Made by a program: the position numbers and the translations under genes. Below are positions 44,192 through 56,604 of a DNA stretch of 64,000 nt, piece by piece; position 1 is the stretch's first letter, and each line of letters begins with the position of its first letter. Source of the stretch: Paraphysomonas bandaiensis (taxonomy: Eukaryota; Chrysophyceae). Under the pieces are notes generated by a model, which saw only the letters and a program-made list of their open reading frames with translations, was not told the DNA's origin and ran no database searches. The stretch lies in assembly GCA_965644295.1 (NCBI GenBank), contig CBFFRP010000089.1, forward strand, positions 1-64,000, given 5' to 3'.

Positions 44192-44849
44192 GAGTGCTTT
44201 ATAACGAGGAGGGCTTCTGATTTCTAGTGAACAGCAATCTCGTCCTGCACTCGAATTAAAAGAATTTAATTATAATTGTGGCAGGGCTGGTTACGTCGCA
44301 GTGGCAACGAATGCCAAATTTTGTTACTTCGACTGTGGTGCTAATAAGCTATTCGGAGTGATATGATTTATACTGTACATTATACCTCTTTTTACAGCAC
44401 AGTGCATCCATGCCCACAGAAAAATGCAGTATAGCAGTGGAAAAGTGGGTATTATTTCCTGTGATATAAGGGGGTTTCCATGAGGGAGTGAAGGCATATG
44501 TTTTTGAAAAACCCAACTTTGGAATATGTAAATATGGCATTATTTGGAAAAATAAGATATCGTACTTTGTTGTAGAATATACAGCAGTATATACCACCAA
44601 CGTCAGTGAAAGAATTCCAGTGGTCATGCCAGTGTATTTTTTGCCGAGATTTTTTGAGTGTGTGGCTGTGAAAGATACAGGGGAACGAAAACCAACCCTT
44701 TTCGCAATTCTTTTGAGTAAAATTAACTGGACTTCGGATGATGGTGCTCTCTTTGAAAGTGTGAACGCTACGTTCTTATAACTATATACACTTATCATAT
44801 TGACGATATTTAAACAAATTAACAGAACAGTTATAGACAATATTCATAA
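44192..44849. other. Divergent promoter region with two opposing chance frames
   Basis: Open frames exist on both strands (44488-44781 plus; 44349-44840 minus). They overlap antisense, neither resembles a known family, and I do not accept them as genes. The DED1-like gene starts at 44850. Confidence 0.45.
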
Positions 44850-46803
44850 ATGCAGAATGGTAAGAATGATTGTTGTTAATATCGTTTATTTTATAATCTT
44901 ATTGACGATTCAGATCCACCAATTTATGTGCCGCCTCACTTGAGAGAGAGAGGAGGTCCCCCGGCCCAGACCTATCGCAACGATGGTCCAGACCAGCGTT
45001 ATAATCGTGGAGGAAACCAGGGAGGATGGGGTAAAGGCCCACGCGAGGCCTGGGGTGGCGGAGAGCCCAGTCGTGGTAACCATGGCCGTGGCTACGAAAC
45101 CAATTCGAGATGGAAAACAGGAAATGACGGTGGCTATGCCCCCCATGGTGGTGGAGGATATGGCCGGTCAGGGTATGGAGGAGGCGGAGGAGGATATCAT
45201 GGAGGAGGCGGTGGATATGGCCCAAGAACGAATTCTTTGGGATTTCACGGAGATGAGCGCCCGAATAGACGACTGGAGCAAGAGTTGTTTGATTCCTCAG
45301 AATCCCAGAGTATTGGTATAAATTTTGACAAGGTACTGTTGCGTTGGTTGTTCGATTTTGTTGGTATAACTTGTTATGCAGTACGATGATATTCCTGTGG
45401 AAGTCAGCGAGGGCTGTCCAGAGCCTATCAGCGAATTCTCAGTGGAATCAATTGGTGAGGGATTGTACAAAAACGTCACTTTATCGAAGTACTTGAAGCC
45501 CACACCTGTTCAAAAGTATTCGATTCCTATCGGACTTGCTGGGGCTGATATGATGGCATGCGCACAGACTGGTTCGGGAAAGACAGCAGGCTTTCTGTTT
45601 CCGGCGATATCATCAATGTTATTGCAAGGTCCGCTGCCGGTTCCAGGAGGAGCCAGTAGCCGCAGCATCTACCCTACTGCCCTAATTTTGGCACCAACTC
45701 GTGAGTTGGCCAGTCAGATTTACGATGAAGCTTTAAAGTTTTGTTATTGCACTGGAATTCGTCCTGTTGTGGTATATGGTGGTGCTAACATTCACAACCA
45801 AATGCGTGAACTGGAGCGTGGTGCAGATATGCTCGTGGCTACCCCTGGAAGATTAGTCGACCTCATCGAGCGGGGCAGAATCAAGTTAGACGTTATTCGC
45901 TTCCTTATTCTGGATGAGGCAGACAGAATGTTGGACATGGGGTTTGAACCACAGATCCGACGAATTGTTGAACAAGAAGGGATGCCGACTGAAAGACAGA
46001 CATTTATGTTCTCGGCTACATTTCCAACCGAAATTCAAAGGCTTGCTGCGGATTTCATGAAAGATTATATTTTTCTTGCAGTTGGCAGAGTTGGAGCAGC
46101 ATCAAAGGATGTAACTCAGAGTATTGAATGGGTGGAGGAAGACGAGAAAGTAGCGTTTACTATCGACTTTCTGAAGAGAGCTCCGGAGGGATTGGTTCTG
46201 ATATTTGTGGAGACAAAACGCGGTGCGGATTACTTGGAGGAGTGTTTGTGTAGAAATAGCTTCCCTGCATCCTCCATTCATGGCGACAAGTCTCAGCGCG
46301 AAAGAGAGGAAGCCCTGCGTCTGTTCAAGACAGGACGAACTCCTATTCTCGTTGCGACAGATGTAGCTTCCAGAGGTCTGGATATTCCGAATGTTACACA
46401 GGTTATCAACTTTGATCTCCCATCTAACATCGATGACTACGTCCATCGCATTGGACGAACTGGTCGTGTGGGTAATGTCGGAAGTGCACTGTCCATAATG
46501 AATGATCGCAATCGTAACATATCAAAAGATTTAGCTGAGCTATTCATCGAAAATCAGCAGTTGTGTCCGCAATGGCTGGAGCGCATGTCTGTGCCTCACG
46601 GATATGGCGGTAGGGGCGGAAGAGGTCGCGGTAGGGGGGGTAACAAATTTGGCGCAAGAGATATGCGTAAAGATCGTGGAGGGGGAGGAGGAAGAGGCGG
46701 AGGAGGAAGTTGGGGCGGTGGTCCCCAGCATCATTCCTACAGCAACACCGGCCCGCGCTACCCCGATGCCAGACATGGGTTTTCTGATAACAGTGCGTGG
46801 TAG
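44850..46803 (+). CDS. DED1/DDX3: DEAD-box RNA helicase of the DED1/DDX3 family
   Basis: Three exons (44850-44859, 44914-45332, 45382-46803) give 616 residues. The first exon is only 10 bases (ATGCAGAATG); splicing yields [16 protein letters not shown], matching the conserved N-terminus of DED1/DDX3 (YVPPHLR, an eIF4E-binding type region). An RG/G-rich segment follows. Helicase motifs: [11 protein letters not shown] (I), PTRELASQI (Ia), TPGRLVDL (Ib), [17 protein letters not shown] (II), FSATFP (III), [13 protein letters not shown] (V) and [10 protein letters not shown] (VI). An FVETKRGAD block is also family-typical. The C-terminus is RGG-rich, fitting RNA binding and phase separation. It acts in translation initiation, unwinding 5' untranslated regions. 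Confidence 0.96.
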
Positions 46804-48112
46804 TTCTATTCTTGCCCAAATTTTTGAAAATAGAGCTTTTACTGCTGTTAGATATGATTTAAACTTTAGTAGTGGTATTAGCTGGATTCTCCTTCTATTT
46901 GTATTCATCTAAGTTTCGAATTTGCTGAACAGAGTAAAAATTCTATTAATGCACTGTGTTGCACGTATGATGTGTTACTCATTTATATTTCTTCTAACTT
47001 GGTTATTTGCTGTTCGATATGATAGCGCAGCAACATTTTGAGGGTGTTATTCATACGGTAGTAAGCAGGTTGTAAGCTATGTGAGTTTTGCTGAAATGCT
47101 ATTGTTAAATATTTTGCGGCTTATAATTAGACTTGCAAAACAGTTATCTAGTTTTATATATAGCGCAGAATTGTTATAGTTGGATACCTCACAAGCCTGT
47201 TTACAATCATTAGTAAGGGACACAATACTGCATTACGTGGGTCTAATGATTCGAATTATATTGTAAAATACTTAAGATTTAAGATTAACTGAAGCGTGGT
47301 GGCAGTTTAATATTTTAAGATTCTTGATTGTGTATCAATATTTATAACAATTATTATATGTAAATGGCCGAGTTAGTTACCCAACTTCAAAAGTTACAAA
47401 GTAAATTTAGTTTTTATAGTTTAATAGTATAAATAAAGCATAATTTCTACAAACGACCATTTTTAACTTCTAACTTCTCTACATTGATGGATTGGCTGGT
47501 ATGTAGCAAAAGGTATTTCATGGAGTAACCATCTAGCTCTGGTAGAGTGTACTCACATTGTCATTATTACTTTTTGAAAAATCATATATAGAATATAGTA
47601 CAATCGCCCAAGCTGTATCTTACATAGAAGAGAATTGTTAAGAACAATATTTCCTACGTGGTAGATCAATATCTTCTGTGCTGTGTCCGCATTCTTAACT
47701 ATCACAGATTATCTTGCCTTAGGGACTCAAGTGTTAGGATTATTACACCAGTCCACTTGTTTAATATAGTATAATGTATAATGCTACATAATGTTCTTCT
47801 CGTGCTGTGTTACGTAGTTACATAGTGTAAAGGTATAGGTCACTTTGTTGAGGCACTACTACTCTGACACAGAGATTTCGACCAGTTATTGCAGTCTTGT
47901 GTTTCTTCCTTTCACAGTAAAAATATTTTCACAGATATGTACTAAAGTATTCGAAGCTGCTGCCTACAAAATGAAGCGAAGTGATACAAAACTAAGTTAA
48001 TTCGTGCGTGAAAGTTGTAAACCATTCTACAGAGACCAATGTGAAGATGAAGACAACAGATTATTAATTAACAAAGTGGAGTATCCATCCAACATATCTG
48101 TTCATAGCCAAT
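46804..48112. other. Convergent intergenic region, nothing recognised
   Basis: 1.3 kb of AT-rich sequence between the helicase and the small membrane protein gene. The plus-strand frame 46604-46912 overlapping the helicase end is a shadow. No repeat of the two families was seen here. Confidence 0.5.
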
Positions 48113-48411
48113 TTAGTGGATAAGATGAGCCTCGCGAAGTGCCTGATTTGCAACATTGCGTTTTCTGTTGATCTGGTACTCTGTACAAATATATGAGAAC
48201 GCAACAAGAGTAAGCATGTTAAGCCCTTACGTTGCCAAGAGAAATATTGGAGAAAGTAGTATGCAAATTGCGCGCCGAACATTACTTTGAAAATCAACCT
48301 CTGCAAACCGCGAGGGTGGTTCCTGTAATCATTCTGCTGCCTCTGAAATGCCTCAGCTGCGTACTGGCGCAACTTAGCAGGTCTGAGAGCTCTAAAAATA
48401 GGATGACTCAT
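48113..48411 (-). CDS. Small single-pass protein, 82 residues, possibly mitochondrial
   Basis: Two exons (48411-48231, 48180-48113; intron 50 nt) give 82 residues. It starts MSHPIFRALRPAKLRQYAAE, a basic amphipathic N-terminus, followed by a hydrophobic/aromatic segment (MFGAQFAYYFLQYFSW) and a basic tail (QINRKRNVANQALREAH). Splicing restores the frame across a consensus GTAAGG donor and a TACAG acceptor. Size, charge and one membrane segment resemble accessory subunits of respiratory complexes or the ATP synthase, but no family is certain. It is divergent from CNOT10 with 381 bases between starts. Confidence 0.55.
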
Positions 48412-48792
48412 TTCGCTTCTAATAACAATGAAGACTGGAATGAAATGTTAGTGCAGTGCTGTGAGGCGCATAACATAACTGCACACGAACTTACCTCATC
48501 CCTTTGTGTGTTGATTTTTTACTTTCTACTCCAAACTTCGCAAAAACTATTTGCTTGGTGGGTATCTTGAACCGTCATGGATAGCTTCAGTTGTATATTT
48601 AGCTATATACGGTCGTGTATACGGTCCGTACTCTGTATACCTCAAATGATAAGTCTCGACATAACACACTTAAGAAGCCTGGAGTCTGGTTCTGTTCATA
48701 TCGCGGCACACTGTACACTGTGATTGTAAGGTTCTGATACACAGAACTAGAATATCAAACAAGACCCCTGTATTTTTTTAGGCTTCTGTGTG

Positions 48793-50958
48793 ATGTCACA
48801 CTCATGCGATGAGTCTCATCTGATGGGACCGGAGAAGGACTTTGTTGTGTCTAATTTTCGGCAGTGTGTGGACGATCTTCAGAGCAGATCGGTATAGTTA
48901 TGACTGAGTGAGACCACTGTTAGTGTCTGATGTATGTGCAGGCCACTTCTCAAGTGAAGAATAACTTATCTATAGCTGCATGCGGAGAGAGTGCCGATAC
49001 GGGAGAAGTGCTCTCTAGTCTTGAGAGACACTTAGGCGTTTCCTCTGATACAGACTTTGGAAGTTGCGACTTTAGCAATGATACGTTTGTATCATTATTT
49101 AATCTGGCTGCTCTGTATTCTGCAAAGGGGGACTTTCGTAATTGTATGATAATACTATTGTACTTGACGACAAAAGAAGCCTGTCTTGAAATTGGGTTTG
49201 CACATAAAGTGGCGACTCTTCTTAGTGAGGTAGTAATTCAGTCGATGAACACCTACGGATCTGGGAAAGAGTATGACTATAAATGCTCTGAATTATTTAA
49301 CTACAGTTCCGCTGCGCTGGAATTGTTGAAGACTATTCAGGGTAATGAAGAGTTTAATTGGATACGCTGCGCTCTTTCTGTAGAATCTAGCGAGGCATCA
49401 AGCATGAAAGAATGTATTAAGAAGATTGCTTCGTTTCATCTACATCTGTCTACATCTAGGCATATGATTGCTTGTGGAGATTTGAAAGCAGCTAAGAAGG
49501 AAATTAAGACTTCGTTGGACATTTTGCATCGCGGAATCAGTGTTTACTCAGAAATTTGTGTGTTTCAATCCCTTCATTGCTACCATAGTCTACTTCCGTG
49601 GTTATCGTACTATTCGGACTCACTTGATTGCTCTACCCAGTTGCTTTTGACTAGACAGAGTCAAGTAGCACTGTTTTTGAAGGTCTGTCAATTATTGCCG
49701 ATTTGAAAGATATTTACGTTATACCCAGGCAAACATTGAGTATTTGACCAAAAATTACATAAAATCTGTGAAGATACTAGCATCATGTCGAAAGGCTGAA
49801 ATCCCGACGAATAGAGAAATTGATACATTGTTTTATAATAACATGGGATGCCTCTTCTTTATGCTAAACCGCAGTGGAATTGCGTTGGAGCTATTCAAAA
49901 TGGCGTCGCACCACATGCGCAGCGAAAATAAGGCCAGTATTCACAGTACGATACCCGCGGAATATACAACGCATGTACTATACAATACAGGCGTGACACT
50001 TCTTTTTCTAGAACAACCGTTGGATGCCTTCCGGTGCTTGTTTAAACTTATGAGCAATCTGAAATCTTGTCCCAAGTATTGGGTGCGTTTGGCGGAATGT
50101 TGTATTCAGAGAGATATTCTTTTTCGAAAGACTGCTCATGCCAACCAGAACAGTCCTATTTCATCTGTTGCTATAAAAGGAAAGTTTAAAAAAGTCATTT
50201 TAAGGTATCGTCTGAGGCATTCGATGTACAATATAGATCTAATGTTTATTAATGACTATATAGCAACTCTGAGAGCCAGCTACTGGAACACTCTGGTGGA
50301 GATTGCTCACTCGCAAATGCCGCGAACTATTTGACTCGAGCGATTAATCTACTTGAACTTGAAAAGAAAAAGGCCCCTGATAGTACGGCAACCTGCAATA
50401 GCAGGACAGCAATAGTTATGAAAGTGAAGTTGTCATTAGCTTATGTGTTATTGTGTTGCCGTGATTGGATTCGGGCACATCAATTAGCTAAAGAAGTAAT
50501 TGAGAGTTCCCATGTGGATGCGTATTGCAGGTAGATGTGGCGTAAAAGTGTCTATTTCTTTTGATGTGATTTGCCACAGCTTTCTTGCAAGAAACTATGC
50601 AGCGGAAGCCTTATGCGAACTTGGACGTATCTCTGAAGCTGCTGAAATGCTGGACGTTCAACTACTAACTCCTGACGTCGTGGAGAATATTCAATGGGAT
50701 GTGCCGTCATACTGTGGAATCAATGGCGACCGTCCTTTTTCCAAATCAGATATGGCAGAAGCGACAGTTGTGACCAATCGCGCGGTTGTTTTGATGTTAC
50801 TTGGGCGTTTACAGGATTCAGAAAACGTTTTGCGGGGCTTGATCGATCGATTCCCCTCTTTCTTTTTGGCAACAAAATGTCTAGCTTATATTCTTATTAG
50901 ACGAAATTGTTCAGATGACGCACTGAAGATACTTTCCCGAATTAATTTTACTCGCTGA
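48793..50958 (+). CDS. CNOT10: CCR4-NOT complex subunit 10 homologue (TPR protein)
   Basis: Five exons (48793-48891, 48942-49682, 49729-50204, 50264-50530, 50592-50958) give 649 residues. TPR-like helices run through the protein. CNOT10 landmarks: FNLAALYSAKGDFRNCM near the N-terminus, YNNMGCLFFMLNRSGIALELF, VLYNTGVTLLFLEQPLDAFRCL, YWVRLAECCIQRD, a short KKVIL segment before the linker (human RKIVL), LSLAYVLLCCRDWIRAHQLA, and NYAAEALCELGRISEAAEML. In animals CNOT10 binds CNOT11 and the CNOT1 N-terminus, forming a module of the deadenylase complex that shortens poly(A) tails. The intron before exon 4 was placed by frame and by the KKVIL match. Confidence 0.93.
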
Positions 50959-52879
50959 TATTTGTATAGAACATCTACAACGTAGAGATTAATTAATACA
51001 TCAAAATTAGGGTTATTAAAGGTTATGGACTTATCCGTGTTGTATAAAGTAGAACGTTTTATATACGGAAGTATAAGGTATCTAAGGCTAGCCTTCGTTT
51101 TTCTATAGAGTACTTGGCTCAATCAATGTGAATCGCCTTCAATGGCACTGTACTAAAAATATTTTAGAGTATAGCACAATATAAATTATACTAAGTGATA
51201 TAATATCCAACTGCTGGCAACGTTATAACCAACTTCCAGCTCATCATCAGTATTAAGTAACTAATAGCTACGATTCTCCAAACAAAGTAATGGCTGTAGC
51301 CATTTTAAACACCAGTGTAACCGCAATTTACTATGATAACTCATCATCGATGTATAAGCGAAGATGCATTAGGCATTCATTGTAGTTGATGTGAAAGTAT
51401 TCTACTAGTTCAAATCGAACATATTCGTATGTGTACACAAGATGACATTGACATGTAACCCATACACTTCAAGTCAGCAGAGGTTAACGAAGAATACGAT
51501 TGTAAAACACGCTCTCAGTCACTTATTTAAGTTGTGTTCATCACTTCTTATCGTTGTCATTACTCGCTACCTATCATTATTATCCAATCACACAATCTTA
51601 CACAGTGTATACATTTCAGTTTGACTTAAAAAAATTATCTAATTCATATCATTTCATCTCTCATCATCCATTGTCATTCACTAAATACATACTCTCACTA
51701 CTGCCTGGTAGACGTACTACTCCGATAATAATTTAACTAGTCTCACCATAGTCATTGCTGCTTTAATCTTCTACGTCGTTTGTTTATTTTTGATGACTGC
51801 CATTGATTGCTTTTTTGACCCTTACCTACTAGGCATCTCTTTCCTTGTTTCTCACATATCACACTCTACACAACGATTTCGTATAATGTCTGCAGTCTGA
51901 TCATTTGTTCCAATATATGATACAGTGCCGCAGTGTTGAATGGTCCAACCGGATCCACATGTTCACTTACCCCTTAACAAGAGTCGAACTCATATATTTG
52001 ATGGTATGGTTCTAATGTACAGTTGACGCAGCCTCCGTCATGTCGGCCTGGGTTGTGCGTGGACAATGGTTGAAGTGTGAGGGAGGGTGTGTACGCAGGG
52101 AAGTGCGATAATGGCTGACGGTGGGTCGTTTGGTCAGTCCGAGTAGTCTCAAAAAAGTGGAAGCTTGATCATGGATTTTCTTTATACTAGGGTGGGACTG
52201 GATGACAGGATAGAGGTGGTTGTAAAGTATCTATGGCCTCGGATGGTGATCATTTTCTTTCCCGCTGCGAAGAGAGGTAGGTTTTAACGACACAGCGATT
52301 TGGTTTCAAATATATATATGCAGTTCATGAGCGGTTAGGTGACGAGGCTGTTAGGTCCTGTGTGATAGCAATGTCGTATTTCCTGTCTGGCTAAAGATTG
52401 CACACTGCATCGTATTATACTTACCTCATTGTGACCTTAAATGACCAGATTGGCACTGTATCGTATTCTACTTACTTCACTGTGAGTTTAAAAGACCGGA
52501 TGAATGGTACTATATCACATTGCTTCATATATATATAGATATGGTTATATATCCCATACACTACCGCTATACTGTACAATCCTACAGTGGTTTAAAAGTA
52601 GCATATTTCCCCTATACAGAAACAACAGTCGAATTGTACATGGATTTTCATATGGATATCACAGCAGCACACAGCCAGCCCTGTTTAGTAATTTGGAACA
52701 TTGCAATTTTGATTGTTGCTGCAGTAGACTTTGTGTCATTATTTATGCTTTTCTAGATTTCATTTACATTGACGTTATTGTTATTATTTATCTCTTTGGT
52801 TTTCATCCATTGTAGCCGAAGTTGAATCACAAAATAAAGAGTTTTGTCATTCGCACAAAATCGGGACTCAATAGATAAA
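50959..52879. other. Intergenic region, nothing recognised
   Basis: 1.9 kb of AT-rich DNA. Frames near 51442-51736 and 52504-52815 are low-complexity and hydrophobic without family resemblance. The part just before 52880 should hold the next gene's promoter. Confidence 0.5.
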
Positions 52880-53893
52880 ATGGAAGATATTGAAACTCAA
52901 TCATCTGGAAGTAGAAAATCTCAAGAGTCGTTGAGTCGTGTGGTGGTGGATTCTCCCAATTTAAATCATCGACAAATTTTTTTAACTTATTTCCTCATAT
53001 TAGCATTTGTAAACCGTCGCTAGCGCCACGTGTACAGCTGGATGATAAGGCATTTGATTATTTTATGAATGGTTTTGTTCCTTTGGAGACCAGGTTTAAC
53101 AGTTGTGTCGTCAAGCGAAATGAAAAAACAATGTACTTTCTCGTGTATGAATTGCTGTTCATGGTCGCAACTTTTGAGAAAGTTAAATCCGAGGGTGTCG
53201 AAATTTCAATACGAGCTGACGATGACGACGATGGCAACAAAGTAGATATTGCGGATATTTCTGCATATGTACACCATGAAATGCAGTTATCAAATGATAA
53301 AAAGACTGCCAATGGACCTGTGGAATTCGTAACGACTTTTCGAAAACCGTCGCATTCGGATAGTGCAATCACATCAGTGATAGAAGTGAAACATAGACTT
53401 ATACCATCGGAGGCAATATTTGATTCGCGTGAAAATAATGAAATTTATCAGTTCTATATGCTCATCTGGGGATGAGTGTGGAGAATAATCGATTGAGAGA
53501 GTCATATGAAGATGTGTGGGGGGCTTACACGGACGGATACACGTGGATATTTGCATGTGCCAAGTGCAGAGGAGAGGACATTGTGTCTCACATTGATATT
53601 GAGTTAGCTGAACCCCTGATGTTTCATATGAATCACAGGGCCACACATAGTACCAAGTTGGTTGTTGAATACCTATTCAGCGCTCTGATACCAAATATAT
53701 CTGGACCAATTACAGAGGAGAAAATGGAAGCATCTTATTCTTTGTTTGATACTTATGTTGCTGGTAGGATGACGTCTTTCTTTGATGCATTGGAGAAACA
53801 GCGGGAACAGGAAAGAATCATTGAGCGTTTTTGCAAACTGAGAATGAAGAGCTGAGGGCTGCTCTTGCGGCAATGAGAATGGAGAGTAAATGA
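52880..53893 (+). pseudogene. PD-(D/E)XK nuclease-like protein gene interrupted by three single-base frame breaks
   Basis: Protein-like sequence runs from ATG 52880 to TGA 53891-53893 but changes frame three times. Each change is at a homopolymer: T7 at 52977-52983, G4 at 53468-53471 and T5 at 53828-53832. Each is consistent with loss of one base. Without the breaks it would be one ~338-residue protein. The middle has DSAITSVIEVKHR (nuclease E-x-K type core), then NNEIYQFYMLI and VWGAYTDGYTWIFA, the pattern after the core in many PD-(D/E)XK proteins. The end (ENEELRAALAAM) is a short coiled coil. Either assembly errors or a young pseudogene would explain it. The role is unknown. Confidence 0.65.
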
Positions 53894-56604
53894 GTTTGTT
53901 GTGCCACCAGTCAGACATACTCTCTACTAGATATAGAAGGATAGATAAATATTTATAATGAATAAAGCGTATTGATGTGGTTGTGACCTGCGTAGGATGT
54001 TGCAGGGAGCGACGCTTCAACACAAAATGTAGTGATATGATAATTGAAGAATTGATAAAATGTAGTGTATTAAGGAAGAATTGATAATCATCACTTCACT
54101 TTGCAAAATCACCATTGTATACAATTAGTATAATAGCTTGCGGTTTGTACACAATTAGTATAATAGCTTGGGGTTAGCTACGGTGAGGACGCTTTACTAG
54201 GCACTCATTTAACTCACCACCCACCAGAAGGAGATCATTGATTTGTGGTACTATTATACTTCTTAAGGATACAGCGGGGGTTATTACTTATTACTTATGT
54301 TTCCAATGTTCGTGCACTAGTTAAGTTACGAGGGGGGTCTCACTGCACTGCACTCGTATTGCAATATATTTCGCATATCATTCTTGATTGTATACCGCGA
54401 TATCCAGAGCAAAGTCAAGAGTGCTTCTTCTCGCATCGATTGAAATACCGCCCTTTGTAGTGTAGACACCCGCGTCGGTTCTCCTTACTGGCGGAGTTTA
54501 TTTATGAAACTCTCAAATCGCGAAGGTAAAGTTGAATCAGCAGAAATTTGATTTCTGGAGGGCTTTCTGGAGAAGAGTAAAACATGGTCGCCCAATTACT
54601 AATTAGTATCATCTCGTGTCTTTGCGCCGTCGTGCATGTGTAAAAACCTAGGTAGTTGAATTCCGTTCTTTTCCGGTAACGGTTCAGGCCTAATAGAAGT
54701 GAAGGTTGTAAGCATGATTCCACGATGCACGTGGTCCAGTACATCATACTAATAACAGTGCTAGTTGTGTTGCCTTGGTACATTTATTTTTTTAGCATCC
54801 TAGCAGTCTTATATAAGTACATAATATATAATATAATATACTTCCTACGTAGTAGCTGTGCTAAGAACTAAGGGTGCTTCACAATCAATTTTGTTTTAAC
54901 AATACTACCACTATATATGTAGTACTAAGTGGCAATCGTATATATTATATAGTATAATATATTGCTTATATATAGCAGCATATAGAAAAGCATATGTTAA
55001 CTTGACGACCGAAATGATATTCAACCCGAAATCGGAAACATGAATTCTACTATATATATATATATGCGATATATATATTCTATAAAATACAATTGCCATT
55101 AGTATTATGAGACAATCTCAGCTCTTAGCACTATACTGCATACTTAGTACATATTGGACAACTAGGATGCTAAATATTAGATCACCAAAGTAACACAACT
55201 AGTATTTTTTAGATAATTACAAGCATGCTGCAGTGGGCCAAGGCCCAAGTGCATCATCGTGCAATCATGCCCACAACATTATCTTCAATTAGTCCTGGAC
55301 TGGAACCGGAAAAAACAAAAGCGGAGCCGCCGAATTCCGGTTTCTGGTTTTGGTCTTAATCGGAATCAACTACCTCGGTAAAAACACACGAGTGATGCAT
55401 AGTAGCAGTGATAAGGCAATGTGATAATAGTAGCTAACTAGTCATGCGTCATGCTAACCGATACCATCACCATGCATACTCCGCCCAGCAGGCAGCTTCT
55501 GTAGGATGTCTAGTCTTAGCTGCGTTGTATAAAATACAATTATAAGAAAATTTATCAAGTGGAAGTTGTTTCATCGGGCGGAAGGAAAAAGCAAAAATAT
55601 AAAATAGCTAAAGATGCCATACTAATAATATATGAATATATGTGACCACACCGCATTGCTTGAATCTTGCTGGTGCATCATATTTTTAGCTATAGATTCA
55701 AATTAAGAGCTACTTCAGGAGGTTGATCGTAAAAAGAATCAATTCACCTTGAGAGGAGTTTCCCTCGGATGTGCAAGTGGGGGCCGACAATTATCCGTGC
55801 CGAATTTACTGGGTGCAATGCTTAGTGTTTACCATGAACTTACGCCCGGATATTGCATATGCTGCATTTGTGAGCATATGTGCATATATAGTCCAAAGGT
55901 TCAAGATCTGTAACAATCGTTCCAATTCACAGGTATAATATTTACAAGTACCTGCATATATGCAATGGTAAGATTATAGTAGAACGACATAACGATATAA
56001 CCAATTTGCTGGTTTTCACAAACTCAAAATTGCTAAGTAAACTACGTCATTGAAATTCTCAACGCTGATTTCAATTCTCTTCCGAGTCCGAAAAAGTCAT
56101 CTTTCTCCACAGTCAACAGCCGGATTTTTCTGTACTCTACCAAGTAAAGTGTTATTGGGAATACACCTAAGCTACTGCTACGTATATTTCCTATCCTGGA
56201 TTACACATTCGTAAAAATTATTCGAGTATATTCCGCCATGTCCCATAATTCCAATTGCCACCAGTGCAATTCCTATATAATGGGGCAAGCAATTTAAATA
56301 CGACACGTGGTTTTAGTAACAACACTCCATCATAGCCATCATAAGCGAGTTCTGTTTTCTTAAATTCGACAAAACATGATTAATATGTGATACAGTATCA
56401 CCGCAACAAAATATCAGAGTGCTTCAAAGCTACACTTCAGCAATTCTTTTCAGTACTTTTCAAATATGTGCTAGCCAATGGAGATAAATGCTGTGAAATA
56501 CGATACTAGCAATTCATTCAATAATAACCAGATGTCACAAACCTACTATATAAGCCCTAAGTATTTTAATTCAATATATACGTTACGTTAGAACCGCAGA
56601 CACA
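53894..56604. other. Intergenic region of 2.7 kb, nothing coding recognised
   Basis: AT-rich, without a supported gene. A short direct repeat (ACAATTAGTATAATAGCTTG) occurs twice at about 54120-54140 and 54149-54170. Alternating AT stretches occur around 54820-55090. There is no match to repeat families 1 or 2 that I could see. Confidence 0.5.

Noticed and set aside
44349-44840. Minus-strand frame of 163 codons and an overlapping plus-strand frame of 97 codons
   Set aside because: They are antisense to each other, match no family, have no splice continuation and lie in a divergent promoter region.
44899-45225. Minus-strand His/Leu-rich frames opposite the helicase N-terminus
   Set aside because: They are the complement of the glycine/arginine-rich coding repeat of the DED1-like gene.
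48232-48570. Plus-strand frame of 112 codons opposite the small membrane protein
   Set aside because: It is the antisense shadow of the spliced minus-strand gene and has no recognisable features.
54820-55100. AT-alternating stretch that could be taken for an origin or centromeric element
   Set aside because: It is simple TA-rich sequence of a kind seen in several other gaps here; no specific motif supports a function.
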